Source: JAHJQQ01 sp963737555 (GTDB lineage: Bacteria; Pseudomonadota; Gammaproteobacteria; Thiohalobacterales; Thiohalobacteraceae). Taken from it: a stretch of 64,000 nt of DNA. Shown piece by piece: positions 1 to 9,790 of this stretch (the stretch's first letter is position 1; every line of letters begins with the position of its first letter). The notes below the pieces were generated by a model. That model was not told the origin of the DNA and did no database searches. It saw nothing but the letters and a program-made list of their open reading frames with translations. The translations under genes and the position numbers were made by a program. The stretch is taken from the NCBI GenBank assembly GCA_963737555.1, contig CAVTTB010000002.1:348940-412939 (forward strand), in the 5' to 3' direction.

Positions 1-1234
1 CGTCCCAGTGGATGGCGTGCACCTGCTCATAGGCGCGCGCCTGCGCCTGGGCCACGGTGTCGCCGAGCGCGCACACGCACAGCACGCGCCCGCCGCTGGT
101 GACGACCTGACCGTCGCGCTCGCGTGGTACCGGCATGGAATACCTTCACCCCCGGCGTTTCCAGCGTGGGCAGACCGTCGATCACATCGCCCTTGCGGTA
201 GTCGCCCGGATAACCGCCGGCCGCCATCACCACGCCCAGCGAGGCACGCGGATCCCAGTGCGCCTGCACTTGATCCAGCCGTTTATCCAGCGCCGCCTCG
301 CAGAGTTCGACCAGATCGGACTGCAAGCGCAGCAGGATCGGCTGGGTCTCGGGATCGCCGAAGCGCACATTGAATTCGAGCACCTTGGGCGTGCCGTCGG
401 GGCCGATCATCAGACCGGCGTAGAGAAAACCGGTATAGACGCGGCCTTCGGCGGCCATGCCACGCACCGTCGGCATGATCACTTCGCGCATCGCGCGCGC
501 ATGGATTTCCGGCTGTCACCACCGGCGCCGGCGAATACGCGCCCATGCCGCCGGTGTTCGGGCCGGTATCGCCGTCGCCGGCGGCCTTGTGATCCTGGGA
601 ACTGGCCAGCGGCAGCACATGCTCGCCGTCGACCATGACGATGAAACTCGCCTCCTCGCCGACCAGGAATTCCTCGACCACGACGCGATGCCCGGCGCTG
701 CCGAAGGCATTGCCGGCGAGCATGTCGCGCACCGCGGCGATCGCCTCGTCCTCGGTCTGCGCCAGAATTACGCCCTTGCCCGCCGCCAAACCGTCGGCCT
801 TGACCACAATCGGCGCGCCTTGTTGGCGGATATAGGCAATGGCCGCATCGACCTCGGTGAAGTTGCCGTAGGCGGCGGTCGGAATCTTGTGGCGCGCGAG
901 AAAATCCTTGGTGAAGGCCTTGGAGCCTTCGAGTTCGGCCGCGGCCTGGCGCGGCCCGAAGCAGCGCAGCCCGGCCTGTTCGAAGGCATCGACGACACCC
1001 GCGACCAGCGGCACCTCGGGACCGACGATGGTCAGACCGATGGCATTGGTCTGCGGCAAAGGCCAGCAGCGCCGGGATATCCTCGACACCGATGGCAACG
1101 TTCTCGACCTTGGGTTCGCGCGCCGTACCCGCATTGCCGGGCGCGACATACACCTTCTGCACCCGCGCCGACTGCGCGACCTTCCAGGCGAACGCATGCT
1201 CACGCCCGCCGCTGCCGATGATCAGTACTTTCAT
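1..1234 (-). pseudogene. purD: Phosphoribosylamine-glycine ligase, frameshifted and cut by the window edge
   Basis: GAR synthetase, the second step of purine synthesis (phosphoribosylamine + glycine + ATP). The ATG at 1234 begins MKVLIIGSGGREHAFAWKVA, the classic PurD N-terminus. Homology continues through three frames: GPEVPLVAGVVDAFEQAG and KADGLAAGKGV, then EFNVRFGDPETQ, then RVLCVCALGDTVAQAQ. The frame changes near 1045, near 500 and near 130. The last codons lie beyond base 1. All ATP-grasp motifs are present across the frames, so the breaks look like sequencing or assembly indels rather than decay. It is last in the dusB-fis-purH-purD order and is separated from purH by a long inverted repeat. 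Confidence 0.93.
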
Positions 1235-1249
1235 GCTGGAAAACCTTTG

Positions 1250-1430
1250 TTGAACCGCCAAGACGCCAAGGGCGCCAAGAAAACCTGGATTGAACCGCCA
1301 AGACGCCAAGACGCCAAGAATGATTATTGAAAAATCGTTGACGGATTTTTCATCAATCATTCTTGGCGTCTTGGCGCCTTGGCGGTTCAAATATTTCTTT
1401 CTTGGCGCGCTTGGCGTCTTGGCGGTTCAA
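1250..1430. repeat. Long inverted repeat between purH and purD
   Basis: Two copies of TTGAACCGCCAAGACGCCAA at 1250-1320 face two reverse-complement copies (cttggcgtcttggcggttcaa) at 1361-1430, around a short AT-rich loop (about 1321-1360). In RNA this would form a long hairpin. It resembles the CCGCCAAGACGCCAAG intergenic repeats of many bacterial genomes; function unknown. Confidence 0.85.
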
Positions 1431-1437
1431 CACTTAA

Positions 1438-3000
1438 TCAATGCCGGAAATGCCGCATACCCGTGAACACCATCGCCATGCCATGTTCGTCGGCGGCGGC
1501 GATGACTTCCTCGTCGCGCATCGAACCACCCGGCTGGATCACCGCGGCGATGCCGGCGGCGGCGGCCTGATCGATACCGTCGCGGAACGGGAAGAAGGCA
1601 TCCGAGGCCATCACCGAGCCCTTCACATCCAGGCCGGCGTGTTCGGCCTTGATACCGGCGATGCGCGCGGAGTTCACGCGGCTCATCTGACCGGCACCGA
1701 CACCGATGGTCATGCCGTCGCGGCCGTAGACGATGGCGTTGGACTTGACGAACTTGGCGACGCGCCAGGCGAACAGCAGATCCTTCATCTGCTTGTCGGT
1801 CGGTGCGAGTTGGGTGACGACCTTGATGTCGGCGGTCAAGGCGAGATCGGCATCCTGCACCAGCAGACCGCCGGTGACACGTTTGAAATCCAGGCGATGC
1901 GTCGGCGTCTGGCTCCAGTGGCCGCAGGCCAGCACGCGCACATTCTTCTTGGCGGCCAGCACCTCCAGCGCCGCAGCGGAGACCTCCGGCGCGATGATGA
2001 CCTCGACGAACTGACGTTCGGCAATCGCCTGCGCGGTGGCCGCGTCGAGTTCGCCGTTGAAGGCGATGATGCCGCCGAAGGCCGATTCCGGATCGGTCTG
2101 ATAGGCGCGGTCATAGGCTTCGAGCAGAGTCGCGCCGAACGCGACACCGCAGGGATTGGCGTGCTTGACGATGACGCAGGCCGGACCTTCACTGAAGGTC
2201 TTCACGCATTCCAGTGCGGCATCGGTGTCGCCGACGTTGTTGTACGAGAGTTCCTTGCCCTGCAGTTGGCGCGCCGTCGCGACACTGGCCTCGGTGGTCT
2301 TGTGCTCGACATAGAATGCCGCGTTCTGATGCGGATTCTCGCCATAGCGCATGGCCTGAACGCGGCGGAATTGCAGACTCAGCGTGCGCGGGAAGGCGCA
2401 GTTGGATTCCGGCAGATTGCACGCGCCGAGATAGTTGGCAATCGCACCGTCGTAACGCGCGGTGTGCTCGAAGGTCTTCACCGCCAGCGAATAACGCGTC
2501 GCGTCGGTGACGCTGCCGCTGTTGGCGCGCATCTCGGCGAGTACGGTTTCGTAGTCGGCCGCATCCACCACCACGGTGACCGCCGCATAATTTTTCGCCG
2601 CCGCACGCAACATGGTCGGCCCGCCGATATCGATGTTCTCGATCGCCGTCGGCAGATCGCAGCCGGGCTTGGCCACCGCCTGCTCGAAGGGATAGAGATT
2701 CACCACCACCAGATCGATGCACGGAATCGCATGCTCGCGCATCACGCCATCATCGACACCGCGACGACCCAAGATGCCGCCATGCACCTTCGGATGCAAG
2801 GTCTTGACGCGACCATCCATCATTTCCGGAAAGCCGGTGTAGTCGGATACTTCGATCACGGGGATGCTGGCATCGGCCAGCAACTTGGCAGTGCCGCCGG
2901 TGGAAAGAATCTCCACACCCATGGACTGGAGTTGGCGGGCAAATTCCGCCACGCCGGTTTTGTCCGACACGCTGATCAGCGCGCGCTTAATGATGTTCAT
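1438..3000 (-). CDS. purH: Bifunctional AICAR formyltransferase / IMP cyclohydrolase
   Basis: Catalyses the last two steps of IMP synthesis in the cytoplasm. The 520-aa protein is of normal family length. The N-terminal MGS-like cyclohydrolase domain (about 1-195) has STGGT and MDGRVKTLHPKVHGG. The C-terminal transformylase domain has RYGENPHQNAAFY, KHANPCGVA, ESAFGGIIAFN and SNAIVY, and ends in GMAMVFTGMRHFRH. The ATG at 3000 is followed by the expected NIIKRALISVSDKTG. The frame is intact, unlike purD. The equally long antisense ORF is a shadow. Confidence 0.97.
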   Translation of the reverse strand: MNIIKRALISVSDKTGVAEFARQLQSMGVEILSTGGTAKLLADASIPVIEVSDYTGFPEMMDGRVKTLHPKVHGGILGRRGVDDGVMREHAIPCIDLVVVNLYPFEQAVAKPGCDLPTAIENIDIGGPTMLRAAAKNYAAVTVVVDAADYETVLAEMRANSGSVTDATRYSLAVKTFEHTARYDGAIANYLGACNLPESNCAFPRTLSLQFRRVQAMRYGENPHQNAAFYVEHKTTEASVATARQLQGKELSYNNVGDTDAALECVKTFSEGPACVIVKHANPCGVAFGATLLEAYDRAYQTDPESAFGGIIAFNGELDAATAQAIAERQFVEVIIAPEVSAAALEVLAAKKNVRVLACGHWSQTPTHRLDFKRVTGGLLVQDADLALTADIKVVTQLAPTDKQMKDLLFAWRVAKFVKSNAIVYGRDGMTIGVGAGQMSRVNSARIAGIKAEHAGLDVKGSVMASDAFFPFRDGIDQAAAAGIAAVIQPGGSMRDEEVIAAADEHGMAMVFTGMRHFRH

Positions 3001-3062
3001 GGATGGGTTCCAAAATTACTGTGGTGAAAAACCGTTGGCCGCGGAACACCTGCACAAAAACA

Positions 3063-3213
3063 TTTTTGCCACGGAAAACACGGAAAGCACCGACATACTC
3101 TCTGTAACTATCGTGGCTGTTCCAAGGATGACCGCGTACCGGTCGACCCATCGTGACATCGTTTTTACTGCATCTATAGCGTCCGTGCTTTCAGTGTTTT
3201 CCGTGGCAATTTT
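3063..3213. repeat. Inverted repeat upstream of purH
   Basis: TTGCCACGGAAAACACGGAA at 3066 pairs with ttccgtggcaa ending at 3209 across a loop of roughly 100 bases. It lies between fis and purH. A related GCCACGAAATCC repeat lies beside accC. It is probably a dispersed intergenic palindrome. Confidence 0.8.
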
Positions 3214-3218
3214 TGGGC

Positions 3219-3524
3219 TCAAAGGTCCAGTCCGTACTGACGCAATTTCTTGCGCAAGGTGGTGCGATTGATGCCGAGCATGTCGGCAGCGCGCGTCTGA
3301 TTACCGCGCGCAAAACGCATCACTGTTTCCAACATGGCCGGCTCGACTTCGTTCATCACCAGCTGATGAATTTCGGCCGGTTCATGGCCGTCGAGATCGG
3401 CAAAATATTTCTCCAGACAAGTGCGCACGGCATCGCGCAAGGTTTGGGGTGAGGTTTGCGGTGCAGACTCACGGCGTAAAGTTGCTGCGTTCACAATATT
3501 CTGTTTCTCGGCCGGGACACTCAT
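3219..3524 (-). CDS. fis: DNA-binding protein Fis
   Basis: Small nucleoid-associated DNA-bending protein of 101 aa. The C-terminal helix-turn-helix is typical: GNQTRAADMLGINRTTLRKKLRQYGLDL (about 74-101), preceded by VEPAMLETVMRFA. The N-terminal arm is variable, as usual. The ATG at 3524 overlaps the dusB stop codon by 4 bases, so dusB and fis are probably translationally coupled, as in other gammaproteobacteria. Confidence 0.95.
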   Translation of the reverse strand: MSVPAEKQNIVNAATLRRESAPQTSPQTLRDAVRTCLEKYFADLDGHEPAEIHQLVMNEVEPAMLETVMRFARGNQTRAADMLGINRTTLRKKLRQYGLDL

Positions 3525-4507
3525 GCTGCCAACTCCTCACCATCTACCAACCGCGCAAAGAATTCCTGCGTCAGCGCGAGTTGCTCTGCAATCGTATCCA
3601 GACGATTGACACGATCGCGGAACACCGCGCCGCCGGGCTGGCCTTTGCTATACCAGGAGATGTGCTTGCGCGCCACGCGCACGCCCGTGGATTCGCCGTA
3701 GAAGGCGTATAAATTATGGAGGTGGCCCAACATGATGCTGCGGATCTCCTGTATCGAGGGCTCGGGAAGATGCCGCCCGGTTGCTAGGTAATGTTCTATT
3801 TCACGAAATATCCACGGCCGTCCCTGAGCTGCGCGGCCGATCATCACGGCATCGGCGCCGGTGTGGAGCAAAACTTCACGCGCCTTTTCCGGCGTGCGGA
3901 TATCGCCATTGGCGATAATCGGAATCCGCACCGATTGTTTGATGGCGCGGATCGTATCGTATTCGGCGTCGCCGGTGTAACCGCAGGCGCGGGTGCGGCC
4001 GTGCACGGCCAGCGCCTGAATGCCGGCCTGCTCGGCCAACTCGGCGATGCGTATGCCGTTACGGTGGGATTTATCCCAACCGGTGCGGATCTTCAAGGTC
4101 ACCGGCACATCGACTGCACTGACCACGCTGTCGAGAATGCGTTTGACCAGATCTTCGTCCTGCAACAGCGCCGAACCGGCCATCACGTTGCAGACCTTCT
4201 TCGCCGGGCAGCCCATATTGATATCAATAATCTGCGCGCCGTTGGCGACATTGTGGCGCGCGGCCTCGGCCATCAGCTGCGGATCGGCACCGGCGATCTG
4301 TACTGACTTCGGCTCAACCTCGCCCTCGTGATTGGCGCGCCGCAAGGTCTTGGCGCTGCCCCACAACAGGGAATTCGAGGACACCATCTCGGACACAGCC
4401 AATCCTGCACCCTGTTGTTTGCACAACTGGCGAAACGGCCGGTCGGTCACGCCCGCCATGGGCGCGAGTACCAAATTATTTTTGAGTTCGTAAGGTCCGA
4501 TGTGCAT
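3521..4507 (-). CDS. dusB: tRNA-dihydrouridine synthase B
   Basis: FMN- and NADPH-dependent enzyme that reduces uridine to dihydrouridine in the tRNA D-loop. The 328-aa protein has the family signatures in order: LAPMAGVTDRPFR (FMN barrel), INMGCPAKKVC with the catalytic Cys, KIRTGWD, ALAVHGRTR, IPIIANGDI and GADAVMIGRAAQGRPWIF. The ATG at 4507 gives the expected start MHIGPYELKNNLVLAPMAG. The frame stays open upstream, but that part shows no homology. It leads the dusB-fis pair. Confidence 0.96.
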   Translation of the reverse strand: MHIGPYELKNNLVLAPMAGVTDRPFRQLCKQQGAGLAVSEMVSSNSLLWGSAKTLRRANHEGEVEPKSVQIAGADPQLMAEAARHNVANGAQIIDINMGCPAKKVCNVMAGSALLQDEDLVKRILDSVVSAVDVPVTLKIRTGWDKSHRNGIRIAELAEQAGIQALAVHGRTRACGYTGDAEYDTIRAIKQSVRIPIIANGDIRTPEKAREVLLHTGADAVMIGRAAQGRPWIFREIEHYLATGRHLPEPSIQEIRSIMLGHLHNLYAFYGESTGVRVARKHISWYSKGQPGGAVFRDRVNRLDTIAEQLALTQEFFARLVDGEELAA

Positions 4508-4775
4508 CGCCTGCATCTCAGGTCTTGTCGCCAGTGCATAGCGCGCAGGAGGGCAAATAATACTCGCATGGACCGCTCGGCGAAAGCGCCAACGTCCACA
4601 ACGTGCTGCAACGGCGCGTGCAAAACATGTACCGGCACACACTCTGCGCGCGAGGTCATGCGATTTCACAGACTTATGTGTTGTCAACAACCGATGGCGC
4701 GATTTTGCATGCACCGAGATCAGGCCGAACACGGCCATCCGCGCACCGCACCAAGGCAGGCAAAGCAAACCGCAT

Positions 4776-5680
4776 TCAGAAAAAATCGAAATAGAAGGAT
4801 GCGACCTCGATATCGGGAACAGCCAGCTCCAGCGTCACGTGCACGGGCAGCCCGGGGGATAATCCCGCGCGAATATCCGTCTCTGCGGACAGATAGTCGG
4901 CCGGCAGGAAGCGACGACTGGCGGCACGGTTACCGGACACGTCGCTCAGGCGCAGCTCCAAGACTGGATAGGCAATCGTTTGATCGGCGCGGCTAACAAA
5001 GGTCAGCTCCACGAACAGTGCTTGGGCAACCTGCGCGTGCTCGCGCACGACCCGCTCGATGATTTCGATGCGCTCAGGTTGGCGTGGCAGCGGCAACGCG
5101 CAGCCCAACACCGCGCAAAACTGCCGCAGCGCCGGGCGCAGCGCCTCACGCTCGAACAACGGCGCGCGCTGCAGGTACACCCATTGACCCACCAACAACA
5201 GCAGTAATGCGACGATGGCCAGCCACCCGGCCAGTCGTGCCATGCTCGATCGGCGCTGCCGGTTCCTCTATCAGCAAGGCCGCCTGGATGATCTCAGGGG
5301 TTAAAACATCCGATTCGGGGCGGTTATCCCGCGAAACCGCTGCATCCACTACCAGTTCGGGGGCTGCGGGCGGCGGAGCGACTTCCTGGCAGATCTGCGC
5401 CGGGCTCGACGTCCGCAGCCGGGTGTTGCTCGGGTGTTAACTCCTCGAACGCAGGCTCTTCCGACTGATCGGGGCGCGCATCCTGCTCCGGCGCCGAGGC
5501 AACCGCGCTATCCGGGGTATCGAGCGGCTTATCCTCGAGCGTCTCGGGATCATCGGCCAGGCTATCGAGCGCATTAAACTGCGCGTTGCATCGACCGCAG
5601 CGCACCTGCCCATGCGCGATGCGCAAGGTGTCGGCCTGTACGCGGAAAATAGTCTGGCAAGCGGGGCAACGGGTCAGCAT
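4776..5680 (-). pseudogene. Zinc-ribbon plus DUF3426 membrane protein, split over three frames
   Basis: The N-terminal frame begins MLTRCPACQTIFRVQADTLR and continues VRCGRCNAQF, an MJ0042-type CxxC...CxxC zinc ribbon, followed by an acidic low-complexity linker. A middle frame (5146-5349) carries linker sequence. The C-terminal frame (4776-5243) has a single membrane helix (GWLAIVALLLLLVGQWVYL) and a periplasmic DUF3426 domain (FVELTFVSRADQTIAYPVLE). The order matches DUF3426 proteins that sit between prmA and dusB in related bacteria. Frame changes near 5395 and 5250 are probably assembly errors. Its molecular function is not known. Confidence 0.85.
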
Positions 5681-6014
5681 CGGCGAATTGTAACGGGATT
5701 CGAGGACGTGGGCGGCAAGAACCTAATGCACCTGATTAATTCCCGCCGTTCGTGGTGAGCTGCGAGCTTGTCCAGCAGTCGAATCATGAACGGCGAGACC
5801 CTGTAATTAATCAGCGTTACATGTGCCAGACAGATTACCCGTAGCCTGGATGCAGGCCGTAATGCCGTAATCCGGGTAAAACCGCAGTTTTCCCGGATTA
5901 CGCTTCGCTCCATCCAGGCTACGCAGTGCCATGTGATTACGTATACATCAACAATGTTTTGCGTTATCCGTCCTTCGACAGGCTCAGGACGAACGGAATT
6001 AATCAGAGGCTTCC
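5681..6014. repeat. Intergenic region with dispersed repeats
   Basis: A 334-base non-coding gap between the zinc-ribbon gene and prmA. GTAGCCTGGATG at 5841 pairs with CATCCAGGCTAC ending at 5922, enclosing TAATCCGGG/CCCGGATTA arms. TCCTTCGACAGGCTCAGGAC at 5971 is the well-known GTCCTGAGCCTGTCGAAGGA dispersed repeat in reverse. I see no gene. Confidence 0.8.
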
Positions 6015-6946
6015 TCAGTAGTTTCTGACCCCGACGATGCGCACCCAATCCTCGCGCTGCGCGGGCGGCTGTAGTGTGAAGCGATCGCGGTAGGCCGCGC
6101 TCACCGAGTCGGCCTGTTCGGCGAGTATCCCCGACAACACCAGCGCGGCGCCGGGGCGCACGCAGTCCGCGAATCGTGGTGCCAACTCGATGAGTGGGTT
6201 GGCCAGAATGTTGGCCAGCAATAGATCGGCGTGCATTGCCGGCAGATCACCCGGCATGACCGTCTTCACCTGTGCGGCGACGGCGTTGCGCTGCGCATTA
6301 TCCAACGTCGCCACCAGCGCCTGCGGATCGTTATCCACCGCCCAGACTTCGCGCGCACCGAGTTTCAACGCGGCGATGCCGAGGATGCCGGAACCGCAGC
6401 CGTAATCGATAACCACCTGATCGACGGGCGGATGCGCATCCAGCCATTCCAGACACAGCGCCGTGGTCGGATGTGTACCAGTGCCAAAGGCCAGACCCGG
6501 ATCGAGCAGCAGATTCACACCGTCCGGATCAGGCGCGTCGAATCCCGTCGGCACAATCCAGAGTTTGGCGCCGAACTGCATCGGCGCATAGCCGTCCATC
6601 CAGGCACGCACCCAGTCGCGGTCATCGAGCGATTCGATGTGCAGGCGCTCGGCAGCCGCCGCGCCGAACTGAGCGGCGATCTGCGCGCTTGATGTCGGCA
6701 ATCGCACAGCCGGCATCGAACAATGCCGTCACCCGCACCTGCGACCACAACGGCGTGGCGCCTGGCGGCGGCTCGAACAGCGGTTGGTCGGCGGCGTCCT
6801 GCAGGGTGACAGAAAGCGCACCGAGCGCATCGAAGCTATCCGCGAGAGACTGCGGATCGGCATCGCCGGCGGGAAGGGAAAGTTACAGCCATATGCAGAT
6901 CGGGCAGCGGGGATGAGGCGGGAAGCGTTATCTGGAGCCAGGGCAT
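6015..6946 (-). pseudogene. prmA: Ribosomal protein L11 methyltransferase, frameshifted N-terminus
   Basis: SAM-dependent trimethylation of ribosomal protein L11. The main frame (6015-6716) has the substrate-recognition segment LDPGLAFGTGTHPTT, SAM motif I VVIDYGCGSGILGIAALKLGA, AVDNDPQALVAT and LLANILANPLIEL. Upstream in other frames lie MPWLQITLPASSPLPDLHMA (ATG at 6946) and SVTLQDAADQPLFEPPPGAT, the expected N-terminal domain. Breaks near 6880 and 6715 are probably indels. The gene lies between accC and DUF3426 as in relatives. Confidence 0.92.
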
Positions 6947-6976
6947 AGGTGGGTATCGCACACGAGCAGGTGAATG

Positions 6977-7101
6977 ATTTTTGCCACGAAATCCACTAAA
7001 AGGAGACTTCTATAAACCCGTCGTGCTGGCGAATGCCAGGACGACGGTTTAGGAATTGATCGAGAATTCTTTTCGTGGATTCGTGGATTTCGTGGCAAAA
7101 A
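6977..7101. repeat. Inverted repeat between accC and prmA
   Basis: TTTTTGCCACGAAATCCAC near 6978 faces GTGGATTTCGTGGCAAAAAA ending near 7100. It is the same class as the repeat at 3063-3213 and may act as a transcription terminator for accC. Confidence 0.8.
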
Positions 7102-7102
7102 A

Positions 7103-8446
7103 TCACTTCAGCCCCAGCTTCTTCTCCAGATAATGAATATCCGTACCGCCTTCGAGGAACGCGACGTCGGCGCAGATATCCTGATGCAGCGGGATGTTGG
7201 TCTTGATGCCATCGATGACAATCTCGGCCAACGCGCCGCGCATCCGCGCCAGCGCGGTCGCGCGATCGGCGCCGTAGGCGATCAACTTGCCGATCATGGA
7301 GTCGTAATTCGGTGGCACACGATAACCGTTGTAGATATGCGAGTCCCAGCGGATGCCCGGGCCGCCCGGCGGATGGAATTGCTGGATCGTGCCCGGCGAC
7401 GGCATGAAGTTGCGCGGATCTTCGGCGTTGATACGGCATTCAACCGCATGACCGGTGATTCTGATGTCGCTCTGTTTGTAGGACAGACCCTGGCCCGCGG
7501 CGATATACAACTGCTCCTTGACGATGTCCACGCCGGTGATCATTTCCGTGACCGGATGCTCGACCTGCACGCGCGTGTTCATTTCAATGAAATAGAACTC
7601 GCCATCCTGATACAGGAACTCGAACGTGCCGGCACCGCGATAGCCGATCTTGGCGCAGGCCTTGGCGCAACGCTCGCCCATCTTGGCGCGCAGTTCCGCT
7701 GAGATACCCGGCGCGGGCGCCTCTTCGACGACTTTCTGATGGCGGCGTTGCATGGAGCAATCGCGCTCGCCGAGATGAATCGCCTTGCCCTCGCCATCGG
7801 CCAGCACCTGGAATTCCACATGCCGTGGATGCTCCAGGAATTTCTCCATGTACACCATGCCATTGCCGAAGGCGGCTTGCGCCTCGGCCTGGGTGAGAGA
7901 AATCGCGCTCAACAGATTCGCTTCGGCATGCACCACGCGCATACCGCGCCCACCGCCACCGCCGGCCGCTTTAATGATGACCGGGTAGCCGATGCTGCGG
8001 CCGAATTCGAGGTTAACCGCATCGTCTTCGCCCAACGGACCATCGGAGCCCGGCACGCAGGGCACACCGGCTTCCTTCATGGCGCGAATCGCCGACACCT
8101 TGTCGCCCATCAGACGAATCGTCTCCGGGCGCGGGCCGATAAAAATAAAGCCACTGCGTTCGACCTGCTCGGCAAAATCCGCGTTCTCCGATAGAAAACC
8201 GTAACCGGGATGAATGGCCTGCGCATCGGTGACTTCGGCCGCACTGATAATGGCCGGAATATTCAGATAACTCTGCACCGAGGGCGCCGGACCGATGCAC
8301 ACCGACTCGTCGGCGAGACGCACATGCTTCAGGTCACGGTCGACCGTGGAATGCACGGCGACAGTACGAATACCGAGTTCACGGCAGGCGCGCAGAATGC
8401 GCAGGGCAATTTCGCCACGGTTGGCGATGACGATTTTATCTAGCAT
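7103..8446 (-). CDS. accC: Biotin carboxylase subunit of acetyl-CoA carboxylase
   Basis: ATP-dependent carboxylation of biotin on AccB, the first committed step of fatty-acid synthesis. The 447-aa protein has the usual length and motifs: MLDKIVIANRGEIALRILRA, the ATP-grasp loop KAAGGGGGRGMRVV, the catalytic region GERDCSMQRRHQKVVEEAPA, FIEMNTRVQVEHPVTE and the end VAFLEGGTDIHYLEKKL. The ATG at 8446 matches the family start. It is co-directional with accB upstream, about 80 bases away. Confidence 0.97.
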   Translation of the reverse strand: MLDKIVIANRGEIALRILRACRELGIRTVAVHSTVDRDLKHVRLADESVCIGPAPSVQSYLNIPAIISAAEVTDAQAIHPGYGFLSENADFAEQVERSGFIFIGPRPETIRLMGDKVSAIRAMKEAGVPCVPGSDGPLGEDDAVNLEFGRSIGYPVIIKAAGGGGGRGMRVVHAEANLLSAISLTQAEAQAAFGNGMVYMEKFLEHPRHVEFQVLADGEGKAIHLGERDCSMQRRHQKVVEEAPAPGISAELRAKMGERCAKACAKIGYRGAGTFEFLYQDGEFYFIEMNTRVQVEHPVTEMITGVDIVKEQLYIAAGQGLSYKQSDIRITGHAVECRINAEDPRNFMPSPGTIQQFHPPGGPGIRWDSHIYNGYRVPPNYDSMIGKLIAYGADRATALARMRGALAEIVIDGIKTNIPLHQDICADVAFLEGGTDIHYLEKKLGLK

Positions 8447-8529
8447 AAGCAAAGCATCCGAATGACGTGCGGGCACATGGACAGCCGCAACGTAGGTTCC
8501 GGCGTGAACGTTGGCACAAGATCACGCCC

Positions 8530-8992
8530 TTATTCGATCACGAGCAGTGGCTGACCAAACTCCACCGGCTGGCCGTTCTCCACCAGAATGGCCGCGACCG
8601 TACCGGCCTTGTCGGCCTCGATCTGGTTGAGCATCTTCATGGCTTCGATGATGCACAAGGTATCGCCGACATTGACGCGCTGGCCGACCTCGACGAAGGA
8701 CTTGGCACCGGGCGACGCGGCCCGGTAGAAGGTACCGACCATCGGCGAATCGACGGTGTGGCCGGCCGGTACGGCCGGGGCGACTGCCGGCGCGGCGGCG
8801 GGGCCGGGAGACGGGTGCGGGCGCAGCAGGTGCCGGTGCGTGCTGCATCATGGGCGCCTGCATCATCATCGGCGCGCCGGCCTGGCCATAGCGGCTGATG
8901 CGCACAGTTTCCTCGCCCTCACGGATCTCGATTTCGGCGATCCCGGACTCTTCCAACAATTCAATGAGCTTTTTTACTTTTCGGATATCCAT
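8530..8992 (-). pseudogene. accB: Biotin carboxyl carrier protein, one frameshift
   Basis: Carries the covalent biotin shuttled between AccC and carboxyltransferase. The N-terminal frame starts at the ATG at 8992 (MDIRKVKKLIELLEESGIAE, EIREGEETVRISR). The frame changes in the Pro/Ala linker near 8815. The C-terminal frame (8530-8742 region) has MVGTFYRAASPGAKSFVEVG and the biotinylation motif EAMKM, ending VEFGQPLLVIE. The functional parts are complete, so the break is probably an assembly indel in a GC-rich linker. Confidence 0.93.
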
Positions 8993-9156
8993 AGGAGTCA
9001 CTTTGTGGCGCAGTGCGGACAGACCTTGCGCGATGGACACGGTATCGCCGGGGTTCCGAACGACGGCGTCATTTTAGCGCATGTTCGCGACAAATCGAGG
9101 GGATATTTGAAAAAATATGGGTCCAGCATGATAGTGGGGTGGCCTGTAGGAGCGGG

Positions 9157-9209
9157 CTGAAGGTGAGGCGCTTGCGCCGAGAAGCTACCCTGGGGCATTG
9201 CCCGCGAAC
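9157..9209. repeat. Dispersed repeat, copy 1
   Basis: A 53-base stretch starting CTGAAGGTGAGGCGCTTGCG recurs at 37645-37697 with about four mismatches. The copy here follows CCTGTAGGAGCGGGCT, a common gammaproteobacterial repeat start. It lies between aroQ and accB. Confidence 0.8.
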
Positions 9210-9250
9210 AACCCAACCGGAGGACACCGAATCGAGACCGAAGGCCGCAC

Positions 9251-9691
9251 CTACTTGACCGACAATCGCGCCACCGCCGCCCGCAGCGCCAACTCATAGC
9301 CGATCGGTCCCAGACCGGCGATGACGCCCACGGCGATCTCGGTCAGATAGGACTTGTGCCGGAACGGCTCGCGGGCATGCACGTTGGACAGGTGGACTTC
9401 GATGAAGGGTATCTGCACCGCCGCCAGGGCATCGCGCAGCGCCACGCTGGTATGCGTGAAGGCGGCGGGATTGATGATAATGAACTGCACCCCGGCGGCG
9501 GGAGCCTGCTGCACGCGCCCGACCAGTTCGTGTTCGGCGTTGGACTGGAAGGTCTCGACGGTCACGCCCAGTTCCTTGCCCAGCGCCACCAAGCGCGCGT
9601 CGATGTCGGCGAGCGTATGGCTGCCGTAATGCTCCGGTTCGCGGGTGCCGAGAAGATTGAGATTGGGGCCGTTGAGGACGAGGACAGTCAT
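9251..9691 (-). CDS. aroQ: Type II 3-dehydroquinate dehydratase
   Basis: Shikimate pathway dehydration of 3-dehydroquinate, as a cytoplasmic dodecamer. The 146-aa protein has LNGPNLNLLGTREPEHYG with the catalytic Tyr/Arg region, ETFQSNAEHELV, IINPAAFTHTSVALRDAL with the active-site Asn and His, and EVHLSNVHAREPFRHKSYL. Length and start are normal. It begins the aroQ-accB-accC cluster. Confidence 0.97.
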   Translation of the reverse strand: MTVLVLNGPNLNLLGTREPEHYGSHTLADIDARLVALGKELGVTVETFQSNAEHELVGRVQQAPAAGVQFIIINPAAFTHTSVALRDALAAVQIPFIEVHLSNVHAREPFRHKSYLTEIAVGVIAGLGPIGYELALRAAVARLSVK

Positions 9692-9790
9692 GGTCGATCA
9701 CACCTGAGCCGTGGCGATGCGGAAGATTGTAGCGTAATGCGCAGGATATGCAGCAAAAAGCGACGAGTGAAAATTCACTAGGCATGGCAT

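Noticed and set aside
1250..1430. Possible CRISPR array between purH and purD
   Set aside because: The repeated units are in inverted orientation around one loop, with no regular unique spacers.
1441..3027. 528-codon plus-strand ORF opposite purH
   Set aside because: purH is intact with all motifs; the antisense frame has no recognisable domain and is the usual high-GC shadow.
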